Shown here piece after piece: positions 19,006 to 27,961 of a DNA stretch of 37,337 bases (the stretch's first letter is position 1; the number at the start of each line of letters is the position of its first letter). Below the pieces are notes generated by a model. It ran no database searches. It had not been told where the DNA came from and saw only the letters and a program-made list of their open reading frames with translations. The position numbers and the translations under genes are program-made. The stretch spans positions 1 through 37,337 of the forward strand of contig JANXVH010000118.1 of NCBI GenBank assembly GCA_025351765.1, written 5' to 3'. The DNA comes from Pedobacter sp. GTDB lineage: Bacteria; Bacteroidota; Bacteroidia; Sphingobacteriales; Sphingobacteriaceae.

Positions 19006-20919
19006 CTACTCTGTAAACTCCCAAGCACTGTGATAAGCTGAAATTTTATCCGCATAGTCAACAAAGCCCGAATAGAATGGAAGCGTTGATAAGGTAGCAC
19101 TGTCTCCGATCACTACAAGCTTCATCTTAGCTCTGGTCATTGCCACATTCATTCTTCGTATATCGGCTAGAAAGCCGATATTTTGTTCATTGTTGCTCCT
19201 TGTCAAACTCAAATAAATAACATCCCGTTCTTGTCCCTGAAAACCATCAACGGAATTAATAGAAATATTACTAAAATATTCTTCAGTTATGGAACTCTCT
19301 TTCAAAACTGTTCGAAGCAATTTTACTTGTTCCTGATAAGGGGCTATAATTCCAATTTTAGGAAAATCCTTCGAAGAATATAGAAGTTTCAGCTTCTCCA
19401 TATAATTCGCTAAATGTTTTATTAAAAATGCCGCCTCCTCTGGATTTTGAATACTGGTGCCCTCTCTCTTTTCGTCAAATCCACATCCGGCTGTGTCTAT
19501 GAATAGTAGCGGGGCATCTTCAGGAAATAGGGTTTGCAACGCAACGGATTGATGTGCTTTTAAGCTATCCTTGTAAAAAATGTGAGAGGAATATGCCATA
19601 ATTTTCTCGTTCATGCGATACTGTTCTTCTAGCAGTATTACCGCATTAGGATGTTGTTCCACGCATTTCTCTAATAAAGTTTTATTGAGGCCTTTTTTTG
19701 CAGCCTCACTTGATTTAATAGTTGGACTAAGTTGCAAATGATCTCCTGCCAATATTAATTTTTGGCCTTTCAAAGTGGGTATCCAACAGGCCGGTTCTAG
19801 CGCTTGTCCTGCTTCATCAATTACAATGGTGTCAAAAAGTAAGTTTTTTATAGTGTAATGATTCGCTCCAATAAGGGTTGCTGTAATTACTTGCGCCTTT
19901 GAAATCAATTGATCTGTAATGTGTTGTTCCATATCATCAACTTCTTTTCCAATTTTGTGGGCTTCATTAAATAGTGCTTTACGTTGTTCTTGCTCTGCTC
20001 TACCGAAATTACGTTTATATTTATGCGCCATCTTCTTGTATTCGGCGGACTGCTTCTTTAATTTCTTGATGATTTTATTATCATCATGTTCAGACAGTTT
20101 TCTATCCAGCGTAAGAGAAAGCATTTCTTCTGATACTCGCGCTGAATTACCAATCCTAAGCACTTCTAAGCCGGCTTTAGCAAGCCTCATGCTCAATAAA
20201 TCAACAGCAGTATTACTGGGCGCTACAACAAGTATTTGCTTGCCATCTAGCTTATTCAAAGCCTTAATGGCCTGCACCAGCGTAGTAGTTTTTCCCGTTC
20301 CAGGCGGACCATGAACAATAGCAAGTTCATTTGCAGACACAATTTGATTTACTGCTATTTGCTGTTTTTGATTAAGGCCGGCAATAGTGTGCCTAGAAGC
20401 GGATGCTTTGAAGGTCGCCGGAGCAGATCCAGTTAACACAAAAGCTAATTTTGATATAGGGCTGTTAGGAGATTCTTTCAAAATTTCAGTTGCTTGATTT
20501 AGGGCATCCTGCATCACTTTGTAAGTATAATTGTCAAAAAGGAGATCAATACCTAATTTACCATGTTTCGTCCAATCGGGCAATTCATCTGTTTTTAAGT
20601 TGATTCTCATTGTATTATCAGTGATAAATACAATAACCCCTTCTATTCTATCATTATTCGGATCATGATTTGAGAAAAGCGAAACGGATGAGCCGAAACG
20701 AAATTGATGCTGCAAATCTTGATGAGTAGTACGTTCCAATTCCATGCATAGATAGTCACCGCGTCCTAACTCATTATTTCTAATGGCTATTGGATACCAG
20801 GATAAACCATTCCCACGCCTATTCGCAGCCGATGAAGCGGAGGTAAGTAGGAGATAAGATTTGAGGTCTTCCTCTTTTTCAATCTTAAGTAATTCAAGCA
20901 GGCTTTCAAAGTATCCCAT
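19006..20919 (-). CDS. SF1 helicase of the UPF1/SMUBP-2-like family
   Basis: Superfamily 1 helicase of 637 residues, probably 5'-3' on DNA or RNA. An N-terminal OB-like region of about 190 residues precedes Walker A GPPGTGKT (204-211). Further motifs are DEAGQA (368-373, motif II), LAGDHLQLSP (motif III), LLEEQYRMN (motif IV region), SVDGFQGQERDVIYLSLTRSN (motif V) and RRMNVAMTRAK (motif VI). A charged helical insertion lies around 275-335, as in the 1B/stalk region of UPF1-like enzymes. It stands alone, with 592 bases after it and 139 before it. The cellular role in bacteria is not established. Confidence 0.92.
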   Translation of the reverse strand: MGYFESLLELLKIEKEEDLKSYLLLTSASSAANRRGNGLSWYPIAIRNNELGRGDYLCMELERTTHQDLQHQFRFGSSVSLFSNHDPNNDRIEGVIVFITDNTMRINLKTDELPDWTKHGKLGIDLLFDNYTYKVMQDALNQATEILKESPNSPISKLAFVLTGSAPATFKASASRHTIAGLNQKQQIAVNQIVSANELAIVHGPPGTGKTTTLVQAIKALNKLDGKQILVVAPSNTAVDLLSMRLAKAGLEVLRIGNSARVSEEMLSLTLDRKLSEHDDNKIIKKLKKQSAEYKKMAHKYKRNFGRAEQEQRKALFNEAHKIGKEVDDMEQHITDQLISKAQVITATLIGANHYTIKNLLFDTIVIDEAGQALEPACWIPTLKGQKLILAGDHLQLSPTIKSSEAAKKGLNKTLLEKCVEQHPNAVILLEEQYRMNEKIMAYSSHIFYKDSLKAHQSVALQTLFPEDAPLLFIDTAGCGFDEKREGTSIQNPEEAAFLIKHLANYMEKLKLLYSSKDFPKIGIIAPYQEQVKLLRTVLKESSITEEYFSNISINSVDGFQGQERDVIYLSLTRSNNEQNIGFLADIRRMNVAMTRAKMKLVVIGDSATLSTLPFYSGFVDYADKISAYHSAWEFTE

Positions 20920-21058
20920 TGGATCAAAAATACTGGTAATTTATGAATCGATTGAAATATCTTTGGCTGATACTTTGAATGGCCAAAAAAGCATATCTAG
21001 AATTTCAAGAGAAACGATTGTTATTAAGGAGATGAGCGATGCGAACGAATTAAATATT

Positions 21059-21643
21059 TTATTGAAAATATGTTCTTAGAATTGTTATTGCCATTCTAAG
21101 CCTGGTTTTAACGGTTCCAAGGGGTATGTTCAGTTCTTCAGCTGCTTCTGATTGTGAGTAGCCCTGAAAATATACTAACTCTAGTATCGCCCTTTGAGAT
21201 ATAGGAAGCGTAGTAGTTAACTTTCTTATTCCTATGGTTTCTGGATTGAATAACAGTTGATTTTTTAAATCTATCTCTGCTGAAGCATCCTCAATATCAT
21301 CATTCTTAGCGGTATTCATATAGCCGCGTCCTCGCAAATGGTCAATTGCCGTATTTTTTGCTAATCTGGCCATCCAGGTAAACAAACGGCCGCGAGATTC
21401 CTTATATTGATCAATCGATCGCCAGATTTTTACAAAAGTTTCCTGTAAAACGTCTTCAGCTATTTCATCAAACTTTACTATTCTTGAAATAATACCATAC
21501 AAAGCGGGAGAATACATGTTGTATAATTTCGAAATCACCTTTTGATCTCCAGACTTTATTCCGTCAATTAAATTCTGTTCTGCATTAACTAAATGAAGTA
21601 CAAGATTTTGTTGAGCAACAGGATAATTTGATGTAGCAACCAT
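21059..21643 (-). CDS. ECF-type RNA polymerase sigma factor (SigK-like), no adjacent anti-sigma gene
   Basis: Sigma-70 family factor of 194 residues. Region 2 (about 40-105) includes DVLQETFVKIWRS and GRLFTWMARLAKNTAIDHLR. Region 4 (about 137-192) includes LPISQRAILELVYFQGYSQSEAAEELNIPLGTVKTRLR. The style is that of SigK-like ECF factors, which usually have an anti-sigma factor gene directly downstream. Here the downstream gene is the helicase, 139 bases away, and the upstream gene is the molybdenum-cofactor fusion, so no partner is visible. The first Met gives about 35 residues before region 2; a shorter start is possible. Confidence 0.92.
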   Translation of the reverse strand: MVATSNYPVAQQNLVLHLVNAEQNLIDGIKSGDQKVISKLYNMYSPALYGIISRIVKFDEIAEDVLQETFVKIWRSIDQYKESRGRLFTWMARLAKNTAIDHLRGRGYMNTAKNDDIEDASAEIDLKNQLLFNPETIGIRKLTTTLPISQRAILELVYFQGYSQSEAAEELNIPLGTVKTRLRMAITILRTYFQ

Positions 21644-21734
21644 TGTATTAGTTCGATATATCTGTAGGCATACAAATGTTAAGCCCCTTATGGATGTTAT
21701 TCCTGTATAGAGTGCGATATAATATCAGGATCTA

Positions 21735-22643
21735 TTAATGTTTTTCACCTTTTCGTATTTTTAATAGATGTAAGATATGTGGTAATAGCGCATCCATACT
21801 CTCTTCTGCTCCTGCTTTTGAGCCCGGAATACTAATTGTAAGGGTCTCACCAATAAAGCCGGCTATACCTCTCGAAAGCATGGCATAAGGCATGCGATCC
21901 TGGCCATAACGTCTGGCATTCTCCATTATGCCCGGTATAGGTCTGTCAATCAACGTTTCCAAAGCATCAGGTGTTACATCTCTTGGAGACAATCCCGTAC
22001 CGCCCGTAAAAATCAAAAGTTGAAAATTGTCAGCTGCTATTTGCTTTGCTTTATTTCTTATGATCTCAATTTCATCTGGTAAAACTTCATACTTGGTTGT
22101 AGTAATTCCATACTGTTCCAGTCGTGAAATTATCGCTTTGCCAGAACTGTCCAGACCTCTTCCTTCAAATACAGTATCAGAGCAGACTAAAACAGCAGCC
22201 TTAACCTCAGAAAATTCTTCTTTATTAAAATCTGTCTTTCCTCCTGATTTCTTTAACAATTTAATGTTTTCTATTTCAATGCCTTTGTCTATTGGTTTTA
22301 GCATATCATACATTGTTAAGGCTGTTATCGATGCACCATGCATCGCTTCAACCTCAACGCCAGTTTTATAAATGGTATGTACTTCTACACTGATAATAAT
22401 CCTCAAACCCTCTATCTGATAAGTTATCGCAGTGTATTCAATAGGTAGGGGGTGGCAGTCTGGTATCAAATCACTGGTTTTCTTTACGCCAAGTAAACCA
22501 GCAGCCCGGGCAAATTCGAAAACATCCCCTTTGGGCACTTCTCGTTTTTCAACTGCCCTTATTGTTTCTGGTTTTGATACTTTTACAGTAGCAGTAGCAA
22601 TGGCAATCCTTAACGTATTGGATTTTGTAGTGATGTTTACCAT
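21735..22643 (-). CDS. moaCB: Fused MoaC-MoaB/MogA molybdenum cofactor protein
   Basis: Bifunctional protein of 302 residues. The N-terminal half (about 1-150) is cyclic pyranopterin monophosphate synthase MoaC, starting MVNITTKSNTLRIA and carrying LIPDCHPLPI and GVEVEAMHGAS. The C-terminal half (about 155-302) is the MoaB/MogA adenylyltransferase fold with LIFTGGTGLSPRDVTPDA. Start ATG 22643 matches the family N-terminus and lies one base after the moaE stop; a longer start at 22682 would overlap moaE. It is last in the Moco operon. The fusion joins precursor synthesis to molybdopterin adenylation in one chain. Confidence 0.93.
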   Translation of the reverse strand: MVNITTKSNTLRIAIATATVKVSKPETIRAVEKREVPKGDVFEFARAAGLLGVKKTSDLIPDCHPLPIEYTAITYQIEGLRIIISVEVHTIYKTGVEVEAMHGASITALTMYDMLKPIDKGIEIENIKLLKKSGGKTDFNKEEFSEVKAAVLVCSDTVFEGRGLDSSGKAIISRLEQYGITTTKYEVLPDEIEIIRNKAKQIAADNFQLLIFTGGTGLSPRDVTPDALETLIDRPIPGIMENARRYGQDRMPYAMLSRGIAGFIGETLTISIPGSKAGAEESMDALLPHILHLLKIRKGEKH

Positions 22644-22644
22644 A

Positions 22645-23088
22645 TCAATTATTTTTTTTCCACTGATGTGTGTCGTCTTCAAAAATTTCCTTGCCCCATA
22701 TTGGTAGTTCTGCTTTTATTCTTTCTACCACATCAGCACAGGCGTCAATTGCGGCTTTCCTATGTGCAGCGGATGCAAACACAAAAAAACAAACCTCGCC
22801 AACAGTTATTCTTCCCAGGCTATGGTAAATATGCAAACATTTTAATGGGTACTTATCAAAGATACCTTCTCTAATCAGCTGCATTTTTTCCAAAGCCAGG
22901 TCTTCAAAAGCAGTATATTCGATAGCAGATACTAGTTTGTCTCCTATTTGATCTCTGCGTACTTGTCCCATAAAAATACTGTGACCACCTATGTCTGTTT
23001 TTAAACTGTGTTTGGAGATACTATCAGCAATAAAAATTGGTGCAATGGGACCCTTTATGAAAATATTTTTAATCTTTTTTTCGCTCAT
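22645..23088 (-). CDS. moaE: Molybdopterin synthase catalytic subunit MoaE
   Basis: Large subunit of molybdopterin synthase (147 residues), which with thiocarboxylated MoaD adds the dithiolene sulphurs. Family features are GGHSIFMGQVRRDQ, YHSLGRITVGEVCFFVFASAAHRKAAIDAC, and the active-site lysine region PIWGKEIFEDDTHQW at the C-terminus. I chose ATG 23088, which overlaps the previous stop as ATGA (23085-23088). An upstream ATG at 23115 would overlap more of moeB. Confidence 0.94.
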   Translation of the reverse strand: MSEKKIKNIFIKGPIAPIFIADSISKHSLKTDIGGHSIFMGQVRRDQIGDKLVSAIEYTAFEDLALEKMQLIREGIFDKYPLKCLHIYHSLGRITVGEVCFFVFASAAHRKAAIDACADVVERIKAELPIWGKEIFEDDTHQWKKNN

Positions 23089-24194
23089 GTAAGTGTTATA
23101 AAGTGCTGCATCCATCGTGATATTCCACCTTTAAGGTTAAAAATATTTTTGTTAACACCATATTTTTCCTTCATTGCTTCAGCGGCAGCTTCGCTTCTTA
23201 TACCATGCTGACAAATCAGCACGATATTTTGTTCTTCAAAATACTGGGTTAAAAGCTCAGGTAGTGAAATTATAGGTATTTGATGAAAAAGAGTAGTATT
23301 TAGTTTTGGATACTCATGGGGTTCTCTAATATCTATCAAAATTGTGGATTCCATTTTCAGAAAATTTAATAGTTCATCTCCATCAATATCAATAAAATGC
23401 TGATTATTATTATCCTCATCAACGCCTTGTTCTATAAACTCCGACTTATTTTTAGGCATTGTATAAGTATTATAGGCTGGAATTATTGTAATCTCATAAA
23501 AGACCTGAGTAAGTAAATTATAATTAAGTAGCCTGTTTATAAGCGGACTCCCTATTTTAGTAATCAACTTGATCGTTTCAGCTGCTTGCATTGTGCCAAT
23601 AATCCCAGATAAAACCCCAAGCACTCCATTTTCCTCACAATTGGGTAATTCGCCTGATAAAGGGGCTACCGGAAAAATATCACGATAATTAGTGGGAGGA
23701 AAATGACCGTCGTTGACATGAAAAATAGCAACCTGACCTTCGTAGCCAGATACGGCGGCAAACACCACAGGTTTTTTTAGTAAAAAGCAAGCATCATTTA
23801 TTAAATATCTCGATTCGAAGTTATCAGTTCCATCCAATACATAGTCAAAGCCGCATATCAATTCTAAAATATTCTTGCGCTCTAAACGTGTAGGGTAGTC
23901 CGTTACTTTTATATCCGGGTTTAAAGTGCTAATCTGTTTTGCTGCGGTAGTGGATTTAAGTTTTCCTATATCATCAGTCTTGTAAAGGATTTGCCTGTGC
24001 AGGTTACTTAATGATACCACATCATTGTCCACAATCCCAATATGTCCAATTCCCGAACCAGCAAGATATTGCAGCGCCGGACAGCCTAATCCACCCGCAC
24101 CAATAACTAACACACTGGCGTTGCTTAGCTTTTCTTGTGCCTCGTTTCCGAATCCCTTAAGAATTATTTGTCTATTGTATCGCTCGCTATTCAT
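23085..24194 (-). CDS. moeB: MoeB/ThiF-family adenylyltransferase with C-terminal rhodanese domain
   Basis: Protein of 369 residues that activates the MoaD C-terminus by adenylation. The E1-like domain (about 1-245) begins RYNRQIILKGFG and has the ATP loop GAGGLGCPALQYLAGSGIG and the aspartate region DGTDNFESRYLIND. A short linker leads to a rhodanese domain (about 265-369) with ILIDIREPHEYP and the likely persulphide cysteine in CQHGIRSEAA. The layout matches MOCS3/UBA4-type enzymes, so sulphur transfer to MoaD may be built in. It is three bases after moaD and overlaps moaE. Confidence 0.92.
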   Translation of the reverse strand: MNSERYNRQIILKGFGNEAQEKLSNASVLVIGAGGLGCPALQYLAGSGIGHIGIVDNDVVSLSNLHRQILYKTDDIGKLKSTTAAKQISTLNPDIKVTDYPTRLERKNILELICGFDYVLDGTDNFESRYLINDACFLLKKPVVFAAVSGYEGQVAIFHVNDGHFPPTNYRDIFPVAPLSGELPNCEENGVLGVLSGIIGTMQAAETIKLITKIGSPLINRLLNYNLLTQVFYEITIIPAYNTYTMPKNKSEFIEQGVDEDNNNQHFIDIDGDELLNFLKMESTILIDIREPHEYPKLNTTLFHQIPIISLPELLTQYFEEQNIVLICQHGIRSEAAAEAMKEKYGVNKNIFNLKGGISRWMQHFITLT

Positions 24195-24197
24195 TAT

Positions 24198-24431
24198 TTA
24201 GCCACCAGAGAAGGGCGGCATTATTGCTATCGTATCTTGATTGCCGATCTTTGTATTATGTTGAACTAGTTTTTTGTTCAGCGCCAATTTATATTTGATC
24301 CGCTGCAATTCAGGAAATTTTTCCTGTAAAAAAGTAATGAGCGCATCAGTATCTGAAATGCCTTCTACCATAATTCTTTGGCTTTCGATAAATTCAGATA
24401 TGCTTCCAAAACTGATAATTTCAATTTCCAT
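24198..24431 (-). CDS. moaD: Molybdopterin synthase sulphur carrier MoaD
   Basis: Ubiquitin-like protein of 77 residues ending in the diagnostic Gly-Gly (MPPFSGG), the site of thiocarboxylation. It begins MEIEIISFGSISEF and has the family run NKKLVQHNTKIGNQDTIAIMPPFSGG. It sits four bases after the preceding gene and three bases before moeB. Confidence 0.92.
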   Translation of the reverse strand: MEIEIISFGSISEFIESQRIMVEGISDTDALITFLQEKFPELQRIKYKLALNKKLVQHNTKIGNQDTIAIMPPFSGG

Positions 24432-24435
24432 CGCT

Positions 24436-24936
24436 CTAATTTACTTGAAAAATGGTAATGCTGCTCAATCCTTTAAGAAATCTTCTACCCGTTTCCCGAT
24501 CTGTTGGAGATATAATTGCGATATTTCCACCTTGTTTTTTTTCAGGATCAGTCTCGTAGCTGGTCAGTATCATCACCTGGTTTCCCGTTGGCGAATTAAA
24601 AATCTCATTCCAGGAATAGACAACTTTATAACCGTCATTGGCTTTGCAAACCAGGTAATATTCACTCAACTTCTTTGGTGATTCTGAAATGATCTCAACA
24701 CCATTTAAAACGTCTTTAAGTAACACACCTTTCAGCTGTTTAATGCTGCCTTTACGTTGCATTAAATGGTTATAAACAGTCATGCTGTCAATGCTTACAC
24801 TTTTGTAATTGTATAAAGAAGCCAAATCTATGCTAAGTGTTTTTTTTACTTTACCCTCGATGACAAACTGTTTGCTCTCTTGTGCCTGAATTGTGAATAT
24901 CATTGCTGAAAGCAGTACAGAAAATATATATTTCAT
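24436..24936 (-). CDS. Exported molybdopterin-binding-fold protein (sulphite-oxidase-like), no Mo-ligand Cys seen
   Basis: Protein of 166 residues with a signal peptide (cleavage after AQ, about 19). The rest matches the small sulphite-oxidase-type molybdopterin domain: LKGVLLKDVL, YYLVCKANDGYKVVYSWNEIF, then the closing RETGRRFLKGLSSITI. In catalytic members a cysteine near the start of the domain binds Mo. The corresponding stretch here (around NHLMQRKGSIKQ) has none, and the only cysteine is in LVCKAND. It may be an inactive or pterin-binding accessory protein. I chose ATG 24936, one base after the transporter stop, because the signal peptide starts there. Confidence 0.7.
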   Translation of the reverse strand: MKYIFSVLLSAMIFTIQAQESKQFVIEGKVKKTLSIDLASLYNYKSVSIDSMTVYNHLMQRKGSIKQLKGVLLKDVLNGVEIISESPKKLSEYYLVCKANDGYKVVYSWNEIFNSPTGNQVMILTSYETDPEKKQGGNIAIISPTDRETGRRFLKGLSSITIFQVN

Positions 24937-24937
24937 T

Positions 24938-25678
24938 TTATGCATGTGTAAATAGGAGTTTATAAGCAGCAAGTGCAAGCACGCCTGCCAGTACATTTTT
25001 TAATATATTTTGAGGAAATTTAAGAGCGCCAAAGTAAGCGCCAAGGATTCCGCCAGCAAATGCAACACCAACATACCCCAGCATGTGAATGTTAAAATCA
25101 AAGCCTTTAATCAGCTGACCAGCTAAACCCGCCACCGAATTTACAAAAATAAAAGCAGCACTAACGGCAGCAGTCTGTTTCTGGTCGGCCCACTTTAACA
25201 TTAATATTACCGGTGATAAAATAATGCCTCCACCTATACCGATCATACCAGATAGTAAGCCTATAATACCGCCAATAAATAACGATAATGGGATATTGGC
25301 CGATTTAATATCTTTTGGGTCTGTATTCTTAAAAAAGAGGAACCGCGCAACAGGTATCAGTAAAAGTACGCCAAGTATTTTTTTATAGATGTTGTTTTCT
25401 ATTGCCATCATTCCACCTACAAAAGATAGGGGGATGGAGGCTAACGCAAAGGGCCAGAAGAGCTTCCATTTAAAATGCCCCCCTCTGTAAAACTGTATAA
25501 ATGAAGTAGAAGAAACAAAAAGGTTTAATAACAGCGCAGTCGGTTTCATCACTGCGGGAGCTACAGCAAACAATGCCATCAGTGCCAGATAACCACTTGC
25601 ACCACCGTGTCCAACAGATGCGTATAAAAATGCGATGATAAATAGCAAACTATAAAATAAGATAAAACTTGTTTCCAT
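24938..25678 (-). CDS. TSUP (TauE/SafE-type) membrane transporter in the Moco operon
   Basis: Inner-membrane protein of 246 residues with about eight hydrophobic helices and the TSUP signature glycine-rich repeats: ASVGHGGASGYLALMAL near the start and GLLSGMIGIGGGIILSPVILML in the middle. The family exports or imports sulphite, sulphoacetate and other sulphur anions. Its place between moeA and a sulphite-oxidase-like protein suggests handling of an oxoanion such as sulphite or, speculatively, molybdate. I chose ATG 25678, two bases after the moeA stop. Confidence 0.87.
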   Translation of the reverse strand: METSFILFYSLLFIIAFLYASVGHGGASGYLALMALFAVAPAVMKPTALLLNLFVSSTSFIQFYRGGHFKWKLFWPFALASIPLSFVGGMMAIENNIYKKILGVLLLIPVARFLFFKNTDPKDIKSANIPLSLFIGGIIGLLSGMIGIGGGIILSPVILMLKWADQKQTAAVSAAFIFVNSVAGLAGQLIKGFDFNIHMLGYVGVAFAGGILGAYFGALKFPQNILKNVLAGVLALAAYKLLFTHA

Positions 25679-25680
25679 AT

Positions 25681-26859
25681 TTAGTTTGGTAATAAAAGTA
25701 TACGGACACAATCGCCGGCCTGAATGGAATCCTCACCCTCTTCAATGCGAATTAAACAATTCGCCTGTGCAAATGAACTCAAACGAAAGGATTCCTGCGC
25801 ACTCAATGGCGTTGCTTGCCCGTCCCTATAATTTCCTTTTAAAAAATGAGTTAAGCCCACAGGTTTGTTATAAGAATGAGTCAGCACCGCTGTTACCTCT
25901 AATACGTTATTTTCTTTGTTAGCAAGAATCTTTATTGCTGGAAGTACATAATTATAATAGCAACTTAATACTGATGAGGGATTTCCAGGCAAGCCAAAGA
26001 TTAACTGATTTTTCTTTTTTCCAAAATAGAGTGGCTTTCCGGGTTTTTGTTTTACGTTATGGAAGTACTGTTCAATGCCACATGATTCAGAAGCCTCCAC
26101 TACAAAATCATAGTCACCCACACTTACGCCACCAGTTATCAAAATTACATCATGGTTTTCCATAGCGCTGCTGATCACTTTTTTGACAATATCAAAATCA
26201 TCGTCCGCGTCAAATAAAGTGATGTCTATTATCCCCTCATTCTTTAAAGCAGCACTCAAAGAATAGGAATTTGATTCGTATACCTGTCCAAAAGCCAGAT
26301 CCTTTCCCGGCTGTTGCAATTCCTTACCTGTGGTAATAATTGCAACGCTTGGGTTTGGGATTACAAGCACTTCATGTATTCCTATACCGGCCAGAAAACC
26401 TATCGCAGCCGGATTTAGGTAACTTCCTTCTAGCATCGCTAAATCATCTTTTTTTATTTCAGTACCTTTTTCTCTTACGTTTCCCCCAGCTTTTAAATGG
26501 TTATCCAATATCCTGATACATCCTTCTGCAAGCTCAACTTTTTCCTGCATTACCACTGTATCTGCACCATCAGGTAAAGGTCCTCCGGTAAATATCCTGG
26601 CAGCAGTTTTCTTGGTTATTGTAAAAGGGACAGGCGTTCCTGCGGCCATTTCTCCGCAAACACGCAATGTTTCTGTAGCATCGTAAAAATTAAAAGCGTA
26701 TCCATCCATCGACGACTGGCGGAAAGCCGGGATATCGTACTCACCTATCACGTTGCCAGCCAATACATGTCCCCCTGCCTCAGAAAGTTTCATTTTTAAA
26801 GGACTTAAAGGACTAACATTATTTAAAACAAGCGCTTTTGCTTCGTCAACAGAGATCAT
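25681..26859 (-). CDS. moeA: Molybdopterin molybdotransferase MoeA
   Basis: Enzyme of 392 residues that inserts molybdate into adenylated molybdopterin. Family motifs are MISVDEAKALVL at the start, DIPAFRQSSMDGYAF, IFTGGPLPDGADTVVMQE, ILITGGVSVGDYDFV and FGLPGNPSSVLSCYYN. I chose ATG 26859, seven bases after the moaA stop. An in-frame TTG at 26865 would add two residues and nearly abut it. There is one moeA copy in the window. Confidence 0.94.
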   Translation of the reverse strand: MISVDEAKALVLNNVSPLSPLKMKLSEAGGHVLAGNVIGEYDIPAFRQSSMDGYAFNFYDATETLRVCGEMAAGTPVPFTITKKTAARIFTGGPLPDGADTVVMQEKVELAEGCIRILDNHLKAGGNVREKGTEIKKDDLAMLEGSYLNPAAIGFLAGIGIHEVLVIPNPSVAIITTGKELQQPGKDLAFGQVYESNSYSLSAALKNEGIIDITLFDADDDFDIVKKVISSAMENHDVILITGGVSVGDYDFVVEASESCGIEQYFHNVKQKPGKPLYFGKKKNQLIFGLPGNPSSVLSCYYNYVLPAIKILANKENNVLEVTAVLTHSYNKPVGLTHFLKGNYRDGQATPLSAQESFRLSSFAQANCLIRIEEGEDSIQAGDCVRILLLPN

Positions 26860-26865
26860 TTTCAA

Positions 26866-27846
26866 TTATCCTCCAATGGTAATCATACTTCTATTAGTTA
26901 TAGAACTGGCATCAACATGTTCAAAATTTTTATTAAGCTGCCCGCCGAGTTCTTTTTTCTTGCTCCATATAGAAGACTGGATTAATGGAAGTACATCTTC
27001 ATTATTTCTCAATGCAGAAAGTAAGTCAGTCTCACCTTCAGAAAAAAGACAGTTCTTTAATTTCCCATCAGCAGTTAGGCGCATTCTATTACACGTATCA
27101 CAAAAAGGCGCAGTCATTGTGCTTATAACTGCAAAAGATCCTTCATGACCAGGAATCATAAAGCTTTTTGCAGTGTCATGAGGCTCGGCTTTAACAGGTA
27201 AAACCTCATAATTTTTTTCAACAGTAGCAATAATTTCCTCTAATGAACACATTTTATTGCTAGTCCACTTGTTGCCGCTAAAAGGCATAAATTCTATAAA
27301 TCTAACCTGAACAGGGTAATGCTTTGTCCAGGCAATAAAATCAGATATTTCAGAATCATTTAGGCCCTTCATTACTACCATGTTAATCTTTACATATATT
27401 TTATGCTGTAGCAGTAATTCAATATTACTGCGCACCTGGTGAAAAACATCCCTACGGGTGATTAGAAAAAACTTATCGGCCTGGAGTGTATCTAGACTAA
27501 CATTTATACTTTTAATGCCCGCAGCAATCAATTCCGGCAATATTTCATGTATACGGGTTCCATTTGTCGTAATAACAAGTTCTACGGGTAATTTCCCTAA
27601 CCCAGAAATAATGGAGGCGGCGTCTTTACGCACTAATGGCTCGCCACCGGTAAGCCTTATTTTTTTTACGCCTTGCGATACAAAAAGCTCAGCCAGCTTA
27701 ATAATTTCATCCTTTTGCATCAGGCGAGAAGCAGGGGTAAAGTCGTATTCCTCATCAGGCATGCAATAGAAGCAACGAAAATTGCAATTATCAGTTAGTG
27801 AGATGCGTAGGTAGTCATGTGCCCTTCCGAAAGAATCTATTATCAT
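26866..27846 (-). CDS. moaA: GTP 3',8-cyclase MoaA (radical SAM)
   Basis: First enzyme of molybdenum cofactor synthesis (326 residues), converting GTP to 3',8-cyclo-GTP. The SAM cluster motif is Cys21-x3-Cys25-x2-Cys28 (CNFRCFYC). The second cluster is bound by the C-terminal cysteines in FCDTCNRMRL and KLKNCLF. RLTGGEPLVRKD is typical. The protein ends IGG, the C-terminal Gly-Gly needed in MoaA. It is first in the eight-gene operon. The 256 bases upstream hold the small RNA/terminator copy B and its promoter, so leader attenuation is possible. Confidence 0.95.
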   Translation of the reverse strand: MIIDSFGRAHDYLRISLTDNCNFRCFYCMPDEEYDFTPASRLMQKDEIIKLAELFVSQGVKKIRLTGGEPLVRKDAASIISGLGKLPVELVITTNGTRIHEILPELIAAGIKSINVSLDTLQADKFFLITRRDVFHQVRSNIELLLQHKIYVKINMVVMKGLNDSEISDFIAWTKHYPVQVRFIEFMPFSGNKWTSNKMCSLEEIIATVEKNYEVLPVKAEPHDTAKSFMIPGHEGSFAVISTMTAPFCDTCNRMRLTADGKLKNCLFSEGETDLLSALRNNEDVLPLIQSSIWSKKKELGGQLNKNFEHVDASSITNRSMITIGG

Positions 27847-27961
27847 TATACCGTTGCTTTATTGAAATTTCAAAATCCAGTGCATATCGATGTAGGTATG
27901 AACTTTTCAAAAATAAGGATTTATAATAACATTAGCGGATAAGAGGGTAGGGTTTTAAAAG

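Noticed and set aside
19919..20314. 131-codon open frame on the plus strand inside the helicase gene
   Set aside because: It is antisense to conserved helicase motifs, including Walker A, and its translation is serine/cysteine-rich with no domain. It is a shadow frame.
26753..27148. 131-codon open frame on the plus strand across the moaA/moeA junction
   Set aside because: It is antisense to conserved parts of both enzymes, with no recognisable domain or start signal.
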